Part shown: one piece after another, positions 23,821 through 36,433 of the stretch
Numbering within the stretch: the stretch's first letter is position 1
How the letters are laid out: each line of letters starts with the position of its first letter
From: Conidiobolus incongruus B7586
Lineage: Eukaryota; Entomophthoromycota; Entomophthoromycetes; Entomophthorales; Conidiobolaceae
Assembly: GCA_000697335.1 (NCBI GenBank)
Contig: JNEM01014463.1
Location: forward strand, 18,369-82,368
Reading direction: 5' to 3'
DNA length: 64,000 bases
Position numbers and translations under genes: made by a program
Notes under the pieces: model-generated
Database searches by the model: none
What the model was told of the DNA's origin: nothing
What the model saw: the letters and a program-made list of their open reading frames with translations, nothing else

Positions 23821-26571
23821 CTACTTTCTCCAATATTGTGCCCACTTGTGAATCGTTTCAATGACTTGAGGGAATAGCGCACTCACACTCTCGTTAATCA
23901 AAGTTTGGAAGAATTGACTCGCCTCTTCATCGGTTAGTTCCAAACAAAATTTCTCCTGAACTTTCATTACCGCTTTATCCGGTTCGATAGCGATATCTGG
24001 TATGTTGGCATCAACCATGAGAGATAACAAGTTGAGAATAAGGTTAGCAGACTTTCGGAGGGAATTGAAGGTGACAAAGCAGTAGGATTTAAATTTCAGG
24101 TGGTGGGGAGATTGGGCACCCCCCATTGCTTCAATCATTTCTTTACATAATTTCATAGGCGGTGGGAATGGTTTAGGATCTCTGCCTAATATATAACCAA
24201 AGTCAATGTGGAACAAATGACCGTCTGGTGTCAGTAAGAGATTGTCCAAGTGGCGATCTCCTACTCCTAATAGGTATGTGATGACACAGTAGCCGGCACA
24301 ACTCTTGAGATATGTATCCATCACGCTTGGCTCAACGCCGTAAGGACCATCTGGATTAGGGTTGTGAAGGCGTAGGTAATCCAGTAGAGACCCATTGTGT
24401 TCTGACAAAATTGCTGCTAGAGACTGTGATGGAATGAATTGAATCATACCATGTTCTGAACCCGTTGCTAGGACTCTATAGGGTGTGAGTTTGAGATCAA
24501 GATTCTCTTTTCGCAGTAAATTGTCCATAAGCATAATAATTTGAATAACGAGTTGATCTTGGCGAAGGTCATCTCCTAATTTAAACATTAAATTATATTC
24601 TGATGGACTTGTTGATAAACTGTCAGATTTTGGCGCACATTTGAAAGTTAGTTTAAGTGGTAATAGATTACTCTTGAAGATCGTACATTTTTCAGGAATA
24701 ACACCAATTACTTCAACCTCTGGATCAAGAGGTAATGGCAAAGGAGGAAACGAATGTAATGGGTGTTTAGAATCCGATAACATCGATCTGAATTTGTCAA
24801 TCTTTTTGGTTCGAACGTCCTTCTTAGCTCTCATCTTCTTACTGATGTTCAATAAACTCTCCACCATTTCTCCTTGCCGCCTTAACATTTCGCGACGTTC
24901 GTGACCCCCAGGAATTTCCATCATTGCTGACATATACTGAAATGCTATTTTGGCATACATTCTACCATGCGCTTTATCTTCACATTCAACCATTAAATAC
25001 CAATGGAATCGAGAACCCAATATGTGATTTTTAAGTGATCGCATGATTAAAAACTCAGCGAGCGAAGATGGTGTGTTAGAAGAGTTCTTCGACTCGCTCT
25101 TATCGAATTTAAGTGCTTGGACTAATTGCAGCAAATACAACAATAGGTCAGAATCGCTTGCCTTTTCCAACTGTCTCACGGCGTAAGCTCTGACATTAGG
25201 ATCTTCAAAATTAGATCCCAACAATTCCAAAGCATCTTCCACTTCGATATCGACCCAGTTTTCTAGAAGCTCAACAGCTTGCTTAGATTCCCAACCATCA
25301 GACCACATTACACACTTGACAAATTTTGTCAGAGCTTTCTTATCTTTGGTTAAGAAGTATCTGAACTTCCAAATAATGTCCTTCTCCTCTTCTCTGAGTA
25401 TTTGCGTTGGAGGAAATTTTAATATTTGGTTGAGAAGATCTCTGTAGTGAGCATTTGGCTTAAGTTCTTTGTCTAAAGGTCCCGATCGATGACTACGCAC
25501 AAGCCTGCGATGTTTGACTTCAACCGGGTTATCTCGATATGGCTCCATATCCCAAATATGAATGCAAAAATCCAAAGGACCAGGAGTTCTAGGCAGCTGA
25601 ATAGGTAAAGGGGCCTCTATCTCACTAAAGACTAAGGGAAAGTCAAATGTAGGCAAATCAATATACAAAAACAATTTTTCACTATTAGCACTCTGCTTTG
25701 CATGAATTTTTTCAATCTCTCTAAATGCCAGTTTATCCAACCAATCAATTCTAGCAATATCTCCAGATTCTTGCTTCTTAACGAGCTTTTCTAGTCTGTC
25801 CATTTCGTCCTTTTGTCTTTGTTTACTCGGTGTGGTACTATCGGGATTACCATCTCCAACAACTCCAGGCCATATGAATAACTTTTGTTTTCCTTTGCGT
25901 AATGTATTGTTACTCGTGAATAAATTGAGTGTTGTACCACCTACAGCTCGTTCTAATTCTGTAGTATAGCACGCTTCGTAAACTGTAAATACTAACTGAG
26001 AGTCGATTGGTAAATCTCTAATTAAAATTGGTAAGGTTAACCATTCTTTCCAGCTATAAATTTATATTAGTATTATGTGAATATCATATGCTAAATTAAT
26101 CAATTACGAATAATTTTTATTAGGAAAATGTTTATAACTTGTTCTAATAGGTAAAGTTAAAGGGATACCATTACTGAATAGCTGCATTGTAACATAAACA
26201 TCTTGATTACTAGATTAAACATTTAAGGAATTAATAAATTAAATAAAAAAAATTATTAATATAACATCTAAAATAAAAAAATAAAAGTTATTTCAATCTT
26301 ATTAATTACTTAAACATCAGCTCCCTAAAGAAATACTCCTCCTCGTGGAACCCATTAGGTAACTCTTTCCCATTAGCAGTCTCTTTCCCATTTGGCAATT
26401 TTTCCAACTTATGTAAATTACCTTCCAAAGTAGATCTATTAACCCAATATCAATAAAAATATTATTAAAATAGTGTAAGAGTTACATTTTCACTTTTAAT
26501 TCTAATTCTAACTGACTCGTTAAACAATAAGAAAAATCTTTAATTTGAGAACTTTGGCGAAAGTCCATCAT
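23821..26571 (-). CDS. VPS34: phosphatidylinositol 3-kinase VPS34 (class III)
   Basis: Makes PtdIns3P from PtdIns on endosomes, vacuoles and autophagosome membranes, as the catalytic subunit of the Vps15/Vps30-containing complexes. Exons 26571-26486, 26435-26310, 26209-26108 and 26053-23821 join in frame to 848 residues (human 887). The C2 domain includes LPIRTSYKHFPNKN, WKEWLTLPI and GGTTLNLF; the helical PIK domain contains IWKFRYFLTKDKKALTKFVK and DALELLGSNF. The kinase domain has GDDLRQDQLVIQIIMLMD, the catalytic-loop motif GVGDRHLDN (Asp near 704), the DFG near 722 (HIDFGYILGRDPKP), and it ends in the family-typical QYWRK. Introns are 50, 100 and 54 nt. Two adjacent ATGs (26571 and 26568) open the frame. 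The Met at 25803 is internal. Confidence 0.97.
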
Positions 26572-26939
26572 AGATATATTTCAAATATTTATAATTTGGA
26601 AAATTAAAACAATTTATATTATTATAATTATTATATTATTTTAATATTTCTTGTATTTTGATTATAATATATTATTTATATTAATTTTTGGAATTGTTTA
26701 AATATTGATTTCAAAGTGGTATTAATTAAATGTTTTTGTTCAAAAAATTAATTGAAACAATTATGGGAAGTAAAAATAATCAAGACTATACTAAAGAATA
26801 TTGAATACAAGAAAATATATAAAAGTTTAAAAATGATTTAGTTATTGTTGAATGAAGTTATTATATTGAATAAAATAAATATGGATTAAAAATTCATTAA
26901 ACACTTACAATTTATTCAATAGATATTATCATTTAATGT
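26572..26939. other. intergenic region, VPS34 promoter side
   Basis: A+T-rich spacer upstream of VPS34 and of the divergent tRNA-Val. No element recognised. Confidence 0.5.
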
Positions 26940-27012
26940 GTTTTCATGGTGTAGTGGCTATCACATGTGCTTCACACGCACAAGGTCCTCGGTTCAATCC
27001 CGAGTGGAAACA
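26940..27012 (+). tRNA. tRNA-Val (anticodon CAC)
   Basis: The acceptor GTTTTCA pairs with TGGAAAC (27005-27011) through all seven pairs with one G-U; discriminator A27012. The D arm contains GGTGTAGTGGCTATCAC. The anticodon stem TGTGC/GCACA encloses TTCACAC (anticodon CAC). The T arm is CTCGG-TTCAATC-CCGAG. No intron. Confidence 0.96.
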
Positions 27013-28346
27013 TAAATTCAATTTTTCGTCTCTTTTTTGACAATTATAAATATTTTATTTATTATTATAAATACAATTTGATTATCAATTTCATTTTATG
27101 GCAATTAATTACAGATTTTCTATCAACTCTTGAATTTTAGAATATTTTGTGATTAAATTTACTCTAAAAATATATTATCACATACATTATTAAACATCAA
27201 TTTCAAACCAGATTTTGTATACACATTATAAATTATTTCACTGAAAAAAATTTATTTTTCAAAAGAATTTGGAGCATTGTTTGTATAAATTTATTATACA
27301 ATATATTATTTCAATATCATAGATTGTAATATTTGTAAATATTATTAGAATTTATAATTATGTTACCGTACATTTTTTACGATAGGTGCTTGGAATATAT
27401 GGGTCTTATTATACTGTTGAATAATTAACTATTTTATCTTCAAAATAATGAAAATTGAATTTAAGGAAATATCCTAAATGATAAAGTTGATATTGATTGA
27501 TATTTCTTTTGAAATCATACTTAAACAACATTATACACATTTTAAATCTCAATACAATTTAATGCAAACTCAATAATGTGAATATATAAAATTTTTTCTT
27601 AATTATTAAAACATAAATATCACGATATTAAGGATATTATATAATAAATATATTCTTTTGTTCATAAAATTCGAATGTTTAATTATTCACAATAATCTAT
27701 AAAATATATTATAATTTCTTTCAACTTTAAAATTTACACTTGTTTAATATGAATATTTTTACAAGAATAAATACACAATCTTCAAGATCATTTGGGTCAA
27801 TTTGGACTGTAAATATGCGCAGTTATTTGAATATTATAGAGTTTTAATATGAATATCATAATAAACCTGTATTCAAACAAGTTATTATTCGAAATGTTAT
27901 TTAAGATATCATTAATATTAAACTATACTCTAAAAATATTAGTTACAGATTTCTAACATAATGTTTTAATATATAATAATTTTCATTCAACTATTGATTG
28001 AGCTCTTATTCTCAGCTTGTCCAAAATATATTAAACTTTTAATGAATTAGTCAGTTATCAAATAGAATGGATAGCTTGTGAAGAACGATTGATGAATAAG
28101 TTGGCTAAGTTTTAATTTAATTCCAGTTTTCTAAATTAAAACAAATCAAACATTTGATAAATATGACATAATAATTATAAAAGATTAATGTTAGGAAATT
28201 TAAAACTTTTAGAATTAAATTTACATCATTTAAATGTATAAAAACCATAATTTAATTTATTTCACAAATACATAAATAATCATTAATATAAATACAAAAT
28301 TGTTATAACACATCAATATTTTTCATTCATTACAATAATTCAAATA
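27013..28346. other. A+T-rich intergenic region
   Basis: 1.3 kb with no acceptable open frame. The last 100 nt, upstream of the gene at 28347, contain TATAAAAACC at about 28238-28247, a possible TATA element some 110 nt from the ATG. Confidence 0.5.
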
Positions 28347-28820
28347 ATGGAAGATAAAAATTTTCAAAACGTGATAAACAGAGCATTAAAAGGTGAACAA
28401 GAATCCCATGTAATGTGCCTAGCTAATGCAATATTGTACAAGGCTGGGAAAGATATAGACCATGAATATTTTGTCGATCACAAAGCAGAAATAGCATCTC
28501 CCGAGTCTGTGGTTATTGATAACAAGGAGACCGTAAAAGGATTTCCAGTTTTAACTGCATCAGTCAAAAGAGGAGACACACCCATTCTTTTAATTAAATG
28601 TACCAGTGATAACGATGAAGCTACGGTTTATGATGGTTTTAATATACTACAAGAATTTATGTTATTGAGGGAATATCCTCATGGAATGCTCCTTACCAAC
28701 ACAACTGCATATTTCTTAAAAGTTGAGAATGGAGAAGGAGTACCAACCTTTCACCAAACGAAAACATATGAGAATATGTCTCAAATGCAAGAAATAATCA
28801 GTTATGTTGCTAATTTATAG
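28347..28820 (+). CDS. unidentified 157-residue protein
   Basis: I do not recognise this protein. It is an intronless, acidic, cytosol-like 157-residue chain without signal peptide, membrane segment or low-complexity region. The centre reads like alternating beta strands (VVIDNKETVKGFPVLTASVK, then TPILLIKCTSDNDEATVYDG), followed by a helical EFMLLREY and further strand-like text (GMLLTNTTAYFLKVEN). Evidence that it is a real gene: balanced composition against a stop-dense background, and a decayed tandem copy at 29446-29895 that preserves the same reading order. The conserved pieces between the two are RGD-PIL-KC, the acidic D-N-E turn, and TAYF--VE. The fold may be a small alpha/beta domain, but no function can be inferred. 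Confidence 0.75.
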   Translation: MEDKNFQNVINRALKGEQESHVMCLANAILYKAGKDIDHEYFVDHKAEIASPESVVIDNKETVKGFPVLTASVKRGDTPILLIKCTSDNDEATVYDGFNILQEFMLLREYPHGMLLTNTTAYFLKVENGEGVPTFHQTKTYENMSQMQEIISYVANL

Positions 28821-29445
28821 TATCCAAATTATTTAATTAAAATACTATATACTATGCTGAAGTAAATATTTCAAATAAATATAATTGCTTGTAAAATTAA
28901 TTATATAATTAACTACTAAATATATATTTAACTTTTATAAACCTTAATTATATTGAAACTGAAAAAAATTATAATATTCAATATTGCTAGATAATAGGGT
29001 TTGATTCGATTTGATTATTGATATTTGATTGCGGACCGTTATTTGACTTCGGCATTACCCCATGTCAAGTTGGTTCTATTAAATACATTTGAAATATTTA
29101 AGACTCTATTTTTCAATTTTACAATTGTGATAAACGATTAATCAATAATAAAATTATCCAAGTTAATTGAAGTTGCAATGTTGAATATATAATATAATTC
29201 TTTAGTAGTTAGTGGTATTTGGTATTCAGCTAAGCCTAGCATGCTTATTAAATGAAATTATAGACTATTTGAATAATCATTCCTCTGTATGTGCATATAC
29301 TTTTTGACATATTTGAGGGAATTTTTTACAAAAAGTACAATTTATAATTATCATTATTGATTTAAATAAAATTTGTTTAAAAACCATAATTTCATTCCAA
29401 TTAATAATTCATCATTCAAATAAATTATTGATAGTGATATATATA
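28821..29445. other. spacer between the unidentified gene and its decayed copy
   Basis: A+T-rich apart from a short coding-like patch at 29014-29092 (plus) whose 25 open codons include DCGPLFDFGITPCQVGS. That composition is foreign to the background and suggests another small exon remnant. Confidence 0.4.
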
Positions 29446-29895
29446 ATGGCAGTCTCACTTTCATTTAGTTTTAAATAAAGCATTAAAAAGATTTGAGTCC
29501 CATTTAATTGGTTATGCCATTGCAATTTTATAAAAATCGGGCAAAGATCACAATCATATTATTTTATAGAGCTCGAATTACATTTATAATGCACTGAGTT
29601 ACTCCATGCTGAAACCATTCATAAAAGTAAAGAGTGCCCAGATATATCACTTTACAGTCATCTGAGAAGAGGAGATGATTCGCCCATACTTAATAAATGT
29701 TTAGATAATAACAATGAAGAACGTGTTACTGAATGCTTTCAACAATTACAAGGCTGAATGATTATGCATTAATTTAACCATGATATGATTCTTCCTAATA
29801 TCACAGCGTATTTTATGACCGTTGAGAAATCTGAAGATTCCACAATATTTCATAATGAAGGAACTTTTCAAATTTAATCCCAAGCACATGAGATG
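29446..29895 (+). pseudogene. decayed tandem copy of the 157-residue gene
   Basis: Direct-repeat homologue of 28347-28820 about 1.1 kb downstream. Shared blocks run in the same order: the nucleotide stretch GCATTAAAA(A/G)G early on, RGD-SPIL-KC in the centre, and NITAYFMTVE aligned to NTTAYFLKVE near the end. Several in-frame stops (for example in the first 15 codons, after the central block and near the end) and small length changes break it, so it cannot encode the full protein. It documents local duplication followed by loss. Confidence 0.75.
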
Positions 29896-30600
29896 TAAAC
29901 TAAATATCTAGTTTATAATATTTATACTCTTATATCCATTTTTTGATATGACTTGTATAGATTGATCAAATAAATTTTGCTTATAATTTCAAAAGAATTC
30001 ATCACTTTCATTTGCAATTTATTATAAATTTTAAACTATTTACATTATAAACTTTTAATATGATTAAAATTGATATAAAATTCGATGATGTTTTAAGATT
30101 GAAATTAATGAAGGATTGTTAATAAATTCCCATTGATCTTAAGCTCAAAATATTTTCCAATTTGACTAGTTAAAAATTATAATGGTTATCTGATAGTCAT
30201 TTGAACTTTCATTTTGTGATATAATATTAATACAGTTACTCGATATCACAAATGATACATACAATTATCAAGTAATCATCTAATCAACTAGAATTTCATT
30301 TATTTACTTTGGAAAACAATCTAAATTGACCAGGAATTGTTAAAAATGTAAAGTAATGCTAAATGTCAATTGAGTTCGATTGATTAATATAATTACATTA
30401 TGATTAATTGATAAATATTATATAATTATTATAATAGTCTATCGAAATACAAAACAATCTATTTAATGTCTTAACAATAAATTCAAGAAATATTATTATA
30501 TTAATAAATTTTTTAATTTAATATCAAGCACTAATGAATGTTATCAAAATAAGTACTATATTAAATATACTATTCATTACATTATATTTAAAGTTAAAAA
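29896..30600. other. A+T-rich intergenic region
   Basis: 3' flank of MED16. Short open frames at 30524-30716 on both strands are shadows of the last MED16 exon and its flank. No further gene seen. Confidence 0.55.
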
Positions 30601-33508
30601 TCAAAACGGCACAGGCCACCAATATCCACCACAAATACATTTGTATTGAAAAGCTGACTGGAGAGCGTTGGAACTGGACATGGACGAATTGTGGAATGAA
30701 TGACGACAACATCTAAAATATAATTAATGAATATAAAATAAAATATAGAATATAAAAGTACCTGGAGCATGTCAACTTCTGAGCGTTGGGATCCCAACCC
30801 CCTTTGTTGATCCAATCGAGCCAACTAGAGCCAAAGGTGCCAGTCTCCAGTTTGAAGTAGAATAAATTTACTTTGCCAGAGTCTGTCAAGCTGGGATGCG
30901 GTGGGAATTTCGTATCGTAAAGTTGATCCAGCCCCAACCAATCGCAGTTCACATTTTGACTTTTCGCGAATTCGTTCTGGAAGTTGTTGCGTAAACCGTC
31001 CGGGAGGTTGGTGATACAGTGATGGCTCCATTCTGGTAGGTTTGGGGAGATCCAGTGAGTGTGGGGTGTGTCTTTCGGCTGCTTTTGGTTCAGGTAACGC
31101 GTGATTTGCGATAGGAACGACATGAGAAGATCCAGACTAAGGGGGAATGATCGAATGAGTTTTTGGTATGGTTGGAAGCTGGCGTTTTGCGATGCAGATG
31201 TCGCTACTTGACCAATTAGCTTCCATGCAAGTACTAGAAGGGGTGGGAAAATTGTGCGGAAGTGCTGGTATGATAAAAGATGATGCAAATGGGATGATTG
31301 GGATCGTTTATCCAATTGTTGATAAAATGGTAAAAAAGAGTTGAGAATCCAATGTAAATGAGGTATTAAATTAGGTAAACTATCAGCGCAAAAGTTGATA
31401 GCTTTTCCTCTTAATATTTCCGATGGATTACCACCGCCTAGGTTATATCAATAAAAAATATTCAATCAAATATAATATGTGCATTACCTATGACAAATAC
31501 CTGATCCAAATTTTCCAAACCATTTCCCTCCAATTGACTTAGCCAATATTCCAAAGTGAAATGATACTGTAAAAACAGTAGTATGGATCGGCTGTGATAT
31601 TGATGATTTGGCAAGTATCTTGATAAAATATTAACTCAATTGAATAATTATATAATAATATGAATTACCTATAAATAATCCACTGGAATTCCATCAATTC
31701 CACGTTAATTCTACTGCCTTCAAATACCGCATTCTTCGGCAACATTTCATTAATCACTTTATAAATCCAATCTATAGTTCGATTATTGGATACCATATCG
31801 TTGATAGCTTTCATAATATCCAAAGGATTTCTACGGTTGACAAAACTGGAAGTGAGTGTGCAGTACAGGCGCTCCTCCTTCGTTGGTAAAGACTGATCCT
31901 TAACTGATAAATCATATTCCAACAAATTAAGCGTGAAGTGGTTGCCAGTATTCGTGATACAGTAAGCAATCATTTGATTGGGCGAGATTTGAAGTTGGTT
32001 GATGTATAATTGACTCTTTGCAGTGCGCGGTATATTCAATATTGAGTACAAATCAATATTATGGTAAACCAATTGGAGGTTCTTCAAAAATCTAAGTTGG
32101 ATAGTACCGTCGGATAGACACAACATTAATACAGAACTATCAGAAGTAGTAGTATATTGGAAGTGGGTAATAAATGTCAAGTCTGTATTTTTTGGTAATT
32201 CAACAGTTTGAGATGTAATTGACATGTTAGACAAATTTAAATTGGTGATATTTAATTCTAATTGATCTTTTGAACCGTGGTGACGACATGTTACAATTGA
32301 AAAAGATTGGTGAATTGGCTGCGCTATTGTGTAAAGGGTATTTTTGGCTAATGATATAGAATCATCATTTAATAGTATATCGATGATTGATGATGTTCCT
32401 AAAAAATTACATTAGATATGTTCGATGGTTGATATTAGGAAGATTACCTAGCCATTTCAATTTATCTTTAATATAATTTTTAGCAACGACTAATTTATAA
32501 CCAAAGTTATCTTTGACAATGGATGTAATAATGACTGAGTGATCTAAAAATAGAATGTTAATGCATAATTCGTTAAGTTTTAAATGAATTCTACCTAACC
32601 ACAAATCCAATTTAGAATTAAGTAATTTCATATTATAAAATGAATAATGATCAAATGGCGTCACGAAAGGTAACGTCTCAAAATCCAACTGGAATTGATT
32701 ATTGAAGGTACTTTTACCAACCATCAGCTAAACATCAATTAAATAAAGATCATTACATAAGCCAATATCACTTACTCTACCATCCTCCAATACTCCCACA
32801 AAACAAATGGGAAATATAGAATTAGAAAATCCTAAGGTTGGCAATCTAGTCAACTTCACTTTAAAATCCCCAGATTTTTCCAATCCCAAATCGAATTGCT
32901 TGACTCCGTTCAATACCAAAAAATCGAGGAATGGCGTCTCTCCCTCGTTATAGTATTCGGATTCGATATGATTCCATCCCTATTAACCAAATCAATATAT
33001 AAATGAATGAAGTAACTTAGATAATTACATTAAATTTCACAATTTCCAACTCTCCTTGGGTACCCAACTGAAATAAAATATTACCATCCTGATTAAAGTA
33101 CAACCTACTAGTTGTAAACTTATGATCCAAATTTGGTACATAACAATATAAATTTGGATTTAGGGGATTTAAACTCGATTCTAAACTTATTAACTTTGTT
33201 CTACATCTATTAAATAAACTGTTAAAACATTTGGAATTTGGAAGTATGTGAATAATTACTTGGACGTTTGGTATTGAGGACCTGATAAAGCTAATAAATT
33301 AGTTTTGGACCACGTTAAACCACTAAATAATATATCAAATAAAAACCAAAACATATGCTAATATTAATTACCTTAAACCTTTATTAGAATCTGCAAATTT
33401 CCAATTAATATTTTGAACTGGGTCAACCATAGTATCATCCTGTGTCAAATCAATCGATGATTGTTTTATTGTAGGTTCATTTGTGAGGTCAATAGTTTTT
33501 CTAAGCAT
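30601..33508 (-). CDS. MED16: Mediator complex subunit 16
   Basis: Tail-module subunit of Mediator, which relays activators to RNA polymerase II. Nine exons, 33508-33372, 33322-33260, 33206-33029, 32979-32776, 32727-32448, 32398-31669, 31618-31488, 31437-30762 and 30712-30601, join without a frame error to 836 residues (human 877). Introns are 48-61 nt. The N-terminus has the beta-propeller opening GLTWSKTNLLALSG. Mid-protein, MLCLSDGTIQLRFLKNLQLV matches the animal AFHDGSVHIV region. The C-terminus is diagnostic: CSRCCRHS, then KCICGGYWWPVPF as the last residues, against human ACTRCGC and CLCGGLWWRVP. Four cysteines there could bind zinc. The exon 7 donor has two nearby options; I chose 31488 because it keeps frame. 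No single exon shows the identity; it comes from the joined product. Confidence 0.93.
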
Positions 33509-34143
33509 TTTTTCGATTGATTAAACTGAATTAAATGCTGGATGCTTATTATTAATTTAAATTATTTTGACTTGTAAATAGATGAATATTAAATTGTAAT
33601 TGGTATTAAAATATTTTATGGGATAATTTGATTAGGCTAAATTATAAATGTTGAATGGTTTGAATTGATTTTGAATGTTAAAAAACTGCTTTTGTTAAAA
33701 GACCTAGTGATTAATATAAAATATCTATACCTAAATCAGAAAATATATTTGTTTTCAATTAATTAAATTACAACAACGATGGAGGAAATTTAAAAACATA
33801 ATTTCTCAGTATAAAAACAGACCTTGGATTGATAAGAATTACTAGTTTTTGAATAATATGAAAATTTTCAAAAAGGCTATTATATTGATTAATGAAAATC
33901 GCATTTATGGATATTCTTACTCGTAAGAAATTCTTTTGATATTAATTTACTAATTGATAAAATATTATAAGTCAGTATTCTAAATATAATTAAATGATTC
34001 ATTAAAATAAATTCCAACAATCCATTTAATTATAAATAAGTTAATAATATTAAGTATTAATACCAAACTCGAATTTATCTATTCTCATTATTAATCATTT
34101 CAAAAATTATAATAGAAATTACCAACATTATAATCTTAATAAT
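33509..34143. other. intergenic region upstream of MED16
   Basis: A+T-rich spacer that should contain the MED16 promoter. No distinct element or gene seen. Confidence 0.5.
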
Positions 34144-34272
34144 TATTTGGACTGTTTATTGAATCCTTCAATAAGGTTGGATAGGAAGAAGAATCTTTGA
34201 ATGAAGCAGATCAAAATCAATGTGAATAATAGCCCTCCACATATTGATAATAAAATAGTATTTAATATCCAT
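34144..34272 (-). pseudogene. decayed copy of SVP26 exon 1
   Basis: About 100 nt align closely to exon 1 of the intact SVP26 gene 2 kb upstream on the same strand. The copy reads TILLSICGGLLFTLILICF and then FFFLSNLIEGF, against TVLLSIIGGGLLIGFTLICF and FFISDLIEEF. The first codons are out of frame with this block and a stop follows about 40 codons in. I could not find exons 2-4 downstream. It is a partial duplicate of a host gene. Confidence 0.7.
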
Positions 34273-34453
34273 AATGTCTAGAAATACGAATATCAAAATT
34301 CTTTAATCAAGAGCTGTGTTAAATTTTTATATGTGAAAATATGCTATATGCTAACTAAAAATATTTATCAATTATGAATATACAAGTAAAGAGAACAGTA
34401 CGTGAAATGCTTTGAATATACTATAACTTTTCAATATAATTAATTATTTAAGG

Positions 34454-35226
34454 TTAATTATAATAAATTTTCACTCTATCAATAATGTGCGAAATTCCAG
34501 TAACATCAAAATTATAGAAATATAATTTAGTATTAGTAGTTATCCAACCATTTGGAAATTTTCCTAATATCTTCAATAGCTTTAAGTAAGAGAATCCATC
34601 AAGTACACTAAATCTAGAATTGTTTTTTATATTAAATCAATAATAATAGTGTATTTCCTCTTTTAAATGTAAGGATAATATTTGAAAATTCCTTGATGTT
34701 TAATATCATCGATATCGACAGACTCTGGATGCTTAACGTGTAATTGATGATGAATTATATATCCACTACTTTGATGTTTACCTGCCAAAAACAATATTCA
34801 ATCTGTTAAGCGTATTACTTGAGTTCCGCCATCAACTTGCAATGTTCTCATTAACACTTAGCTAAATAATTTTTCAACATTTTAGATTATTTTTTATTGA
34901 AATATCAAATTTATAATCATTTGATTAAGCTTAATTAATATTGTTTTGAGCATTTATATGAGTTGTAAATTTAAAATAATCTAGCAATTACTTAAACTCT
35001 AGAATTTGCTCAGAAAAGTTAATATACAAAATATATTCCCGTCTGTGATATCTGAGCGATCTCATATATATTCTCGAGTTTGTGATATACATCATTTATC
35101 TAGTCATTGAATCCAGAAATATATACCTATTGTTCCTCTGGTACTTTTTCTGAAATATAATAGCGTAAATATGGGTTGGTTGAGATCATTGCATAAATGG
35201 TGTATGTGACGGTCTCAACAACATTT
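34454..35226 (-). pseudogene. unidentified decayed gene
   Basis: Three coding-like blocks on the minus strand. Block 35226-35019 keeps one frame over about 68 codons with two internal stops and contains NPYLRYYISEKVPEEQ and INDVYHKLENIYEIAQIS. Block 34849-34662 keeps one frame over about 62 codons with one internal stop and contains VDGGTQVIRLTD and HHQLHVKHPESVDIDDIKHQ. Block 34618-34454 starts after a good acceptor (CAATTCTAG) and is open for about 50 codons (VLDGFSYLKLLKILGKFPNG). Composition differs sharply from the background. I do not recognise the protein. It lies between the intact and decayed SVP26 copies and may belong to the same duplicated segment. Confidence 0.5.
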
Positions 35227-35660
35227 AAAAAATAGTGATAATATAGTTAATATATAGTCATTCATTTAAACAAAATCCATAAACTTTGTAAAAACAATGT
35301 TGTTTTGAAAATTATTGATTTAAAAGACTATAACTATTAAAAAATGCAAAGATCTTTCAATTTAAACCTATACAAATGGAAGATAGTTGATTATTAGGCA
35401 TTAAAACAGTCTTTAAAAAACTCTTTCTCATTTAATAGATTCAAAACAAATCAAAATTGATGTGAAGAGTCAAACAATAACAAATTTACTTGAAATTAAT
35501 TTACTAAAAAATTAAATGATAAGACAATATTCCAAACAATAAAATTTACTGTATTTTATTATAATTTTTTTCAATTTCAAATAAATCAATAAAACAGTAT
35601 TAAAATGAATCTATTTCGATATGAATAGCACTGTAAAATATATAAATACAGTATTTATTA
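35227..35660. other. short A+T-rich spacer
   Basis: 3' flank of SVP26. Nothing recognised. Confidence 0.5.
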
Positions 35661-36433
35661 TTAATAAGCTTTAGGACGAGCTTCAGAGTCGTCTATAAAA
35701 AAACTTCGAATTTGTTGAGAAATGCTCACTCTTCCCGATTTGGATTTGGCTCGGATATGGGGATCTATAAAGTAATAATTAATTATTTTAATGATTATAT
35801 ATAACATTTTTAAATTACTCGTAGATGGTAAACTAGTCAAGGGAGTGGTGCAGCTGAGTAAAAGACCAATTGGTACCAACCAAATAATGATAACAAAAAA
35901 GCACAACATTTCCCATGTCGTCAAATGTACTAAGGGGTGATTATAAGGTCTCGAATGTACTAAGAAAATTTCATAGAACCATAAGAAGTGGTTAACTAAA
36001 GTCATCGCTAATACGAAAATTAATGGAAATTGAATTTTAGATATTGAATGGATATTTACCACAAGTTAAAACGATTTCTAAGGATTCCACTTCCAATAGA
36101 GGGATCTTCTTGAGAGAGTATAAGAACAAAAACTGAGTGAAAAATGTGATGGTACTAGCAATTTTTGGAAAACCGTCAGTTATTGCGAGTAAAAAAGTCA
36201 AGACCATGTTAACCTAGTATTCATTCATTAATCATTTATCAATAATTAGAAATAAATAAAATTTTATTTACCGTTATTAACCCCTTAAAAACCAATTTGG
36301 ACCTTTTGGGAAATTCTTCAATAAGGTCGGATATGAAGAAGAGACCTTGAGCGAAACAGATTAGAGTGAAACCAATTAACAGTCCTCCTCCAATTATGGA
36401 TAATAAAACTGTACTAAAGCCTGCCATTTGCAA
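35661..36433 (-). CDS. SVP26: SVP26/TEX261-family ER export adaptor
   Basis: Polytopic membrane protein of the early secretory pathway that in yeast packages Golgi mannosyltransferases and other cargo into COPII vesicles. Exons 36433-36272, 36213-36060, 36007-35819 and 35764-35661 join in frame to 202 residues (TEX261 has 196). Hydrophobic segments lie at about 6-29, 54-72, 76-90, 104-121 and 136-155. Family marks are GLFFISDLIEEF (family: GLYYLAELIEEY), NHFLWFYEIF (family: VNHYLAFQFF), and WLVPIGLLLSCT followed by LPST (family: WIIPFAFFVSLS, LPST). The C-terminal tail is basic and cytosolic in the family. The fused frame starting at 36062 is an artefact of reading an intron. Met3 (36427) is an alternative start. 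A decayed copy lies at 34144-34272. Confidence 0.92.

Noticed and set aside
30524-30824. Several overlapping open frames of 60-76 codons on both strands
   Set aside because: Other-frame readings of the last MED16 exons and intron.
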